Position numbers and translations under genes: made by a program. Of a stretch of 6,387 bases of DNA, positions 6,382 through 6,387 are shown piece after piece. The DNA comes from Clostridiales bacterium (GTDB lineage: Bacteria; Bacillota; Clostridia; Lachnospirales; Lachnospiraceae), in contig JAJUHH010000179.1 of the NCBI GenBank assembly GCA_029267975.1, forward strand, positions 1 through 6,387. The letters are read 5' to 3'. Within the stretch, counting starts at the first letter, position 1, and each line of letters begins with the position of its first letter. The notes under the pieces are model-generated. The model ran no database searches, was not told the DNA's origin, and saw only the letters and a program-made list of their open reading frames with translations.

Positions 6382-6387
6382 CTTCAT
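6362..6387 (+). CDS. Start of the next operon gene (N-terminal fragment, cut by window end)
   Basis: An ATG follows AAGGGGGG at a 5-base spacing and overlaps the end of the polymerase-like gene by 20 bases. Only eight full codons are present (MARKILNF). A basic residue followed by a short hydrophobic strand is how many GT-B glycosyltransferases begin, and the context would suit one, but eight residues cannot settle it. Confidence 0.55.

Noticed and set aside
1..6387. CRISPR array, transposon, phage genes, tRNA or rRNA
   Set aside because: Nearly every base belongs to a glycan-biosynthesis reading frame. No direct-repeat/spacer array, transposase motif, terminal inverted repeat or structured RNA was seen.

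Overview
The window is a piece of a bacterial exopolysaccharide, capsule or cell-surface glycan biosynthesis operon. Every gene is on the + strand and packed tightly. The widest gap between genes is 21 bases, and three junctions overlap. Purine-rich Shine-Dalgarno sequences (GGAGGAGG, AGGGAG, GGGGGA, AAGGGGGG), a moderate base composition, heavy use of AGA/AGG arginine codons and the protein families present point to a Firmicute. Something in or near the Lachnospiraceae/Clostridia is my best guess, by inference and not by a search.

Layout: (1) 1-363 is the C-terminal third of a DegT/DnrJ/EryC1/StrS sugar aminotransferase. (2) 373-1695 is a PglC/EpsL-type polyprenyl-phosphate sugar-1-phosphate transferase fused to a GNAT acetyltransferase, ending in a short tandem-repeat tail. 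(3) 1667-2617 is a short, divergent DegT-like PLP protein. (4) 2614-4926 is a double glycosyltransferase with two complete GT4-type units in one polypeptide. (5) 4948-6381 is a polytopic membrane protein that looks like a Wzy-type repeat-unit polymerase. (6) 6362 to the end is the first eight codons of another gene. No promoter, terminator, RNA gene, mobile element or CRISPR array is visible, so the window is the interior of one transcription unit.

How the parts could work together (inference): the gene 1 aminotransferase makes a UDP-4-amino sugar from a 4-keto precursor. The PglC-like domain of gene 2 loads a sugar phosphate onto undecaprenyl phosphate, and its GNAT domain may N-acetylate the amino sugar. 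This would parallel EpsN/EpsM/EpsL of Bacillus subtilis and PglE/PglD/PglC of Campylobacter, but with a GNAT fold in place of the usual left-handed beta-helix acetyltransferase. The double glycosyltransferase then adds two further sugars, and the membrane protein polymerises the flipped repeat units.

The general system is familiar. The unusual points are architectural: the transferase-GNAT fusion with its hexapeptide-repeat tail, the tandem GT4-GT4 fusion, and the atypical DegT-like protein whose only plausible PLP lysine is displaced from the standard position.
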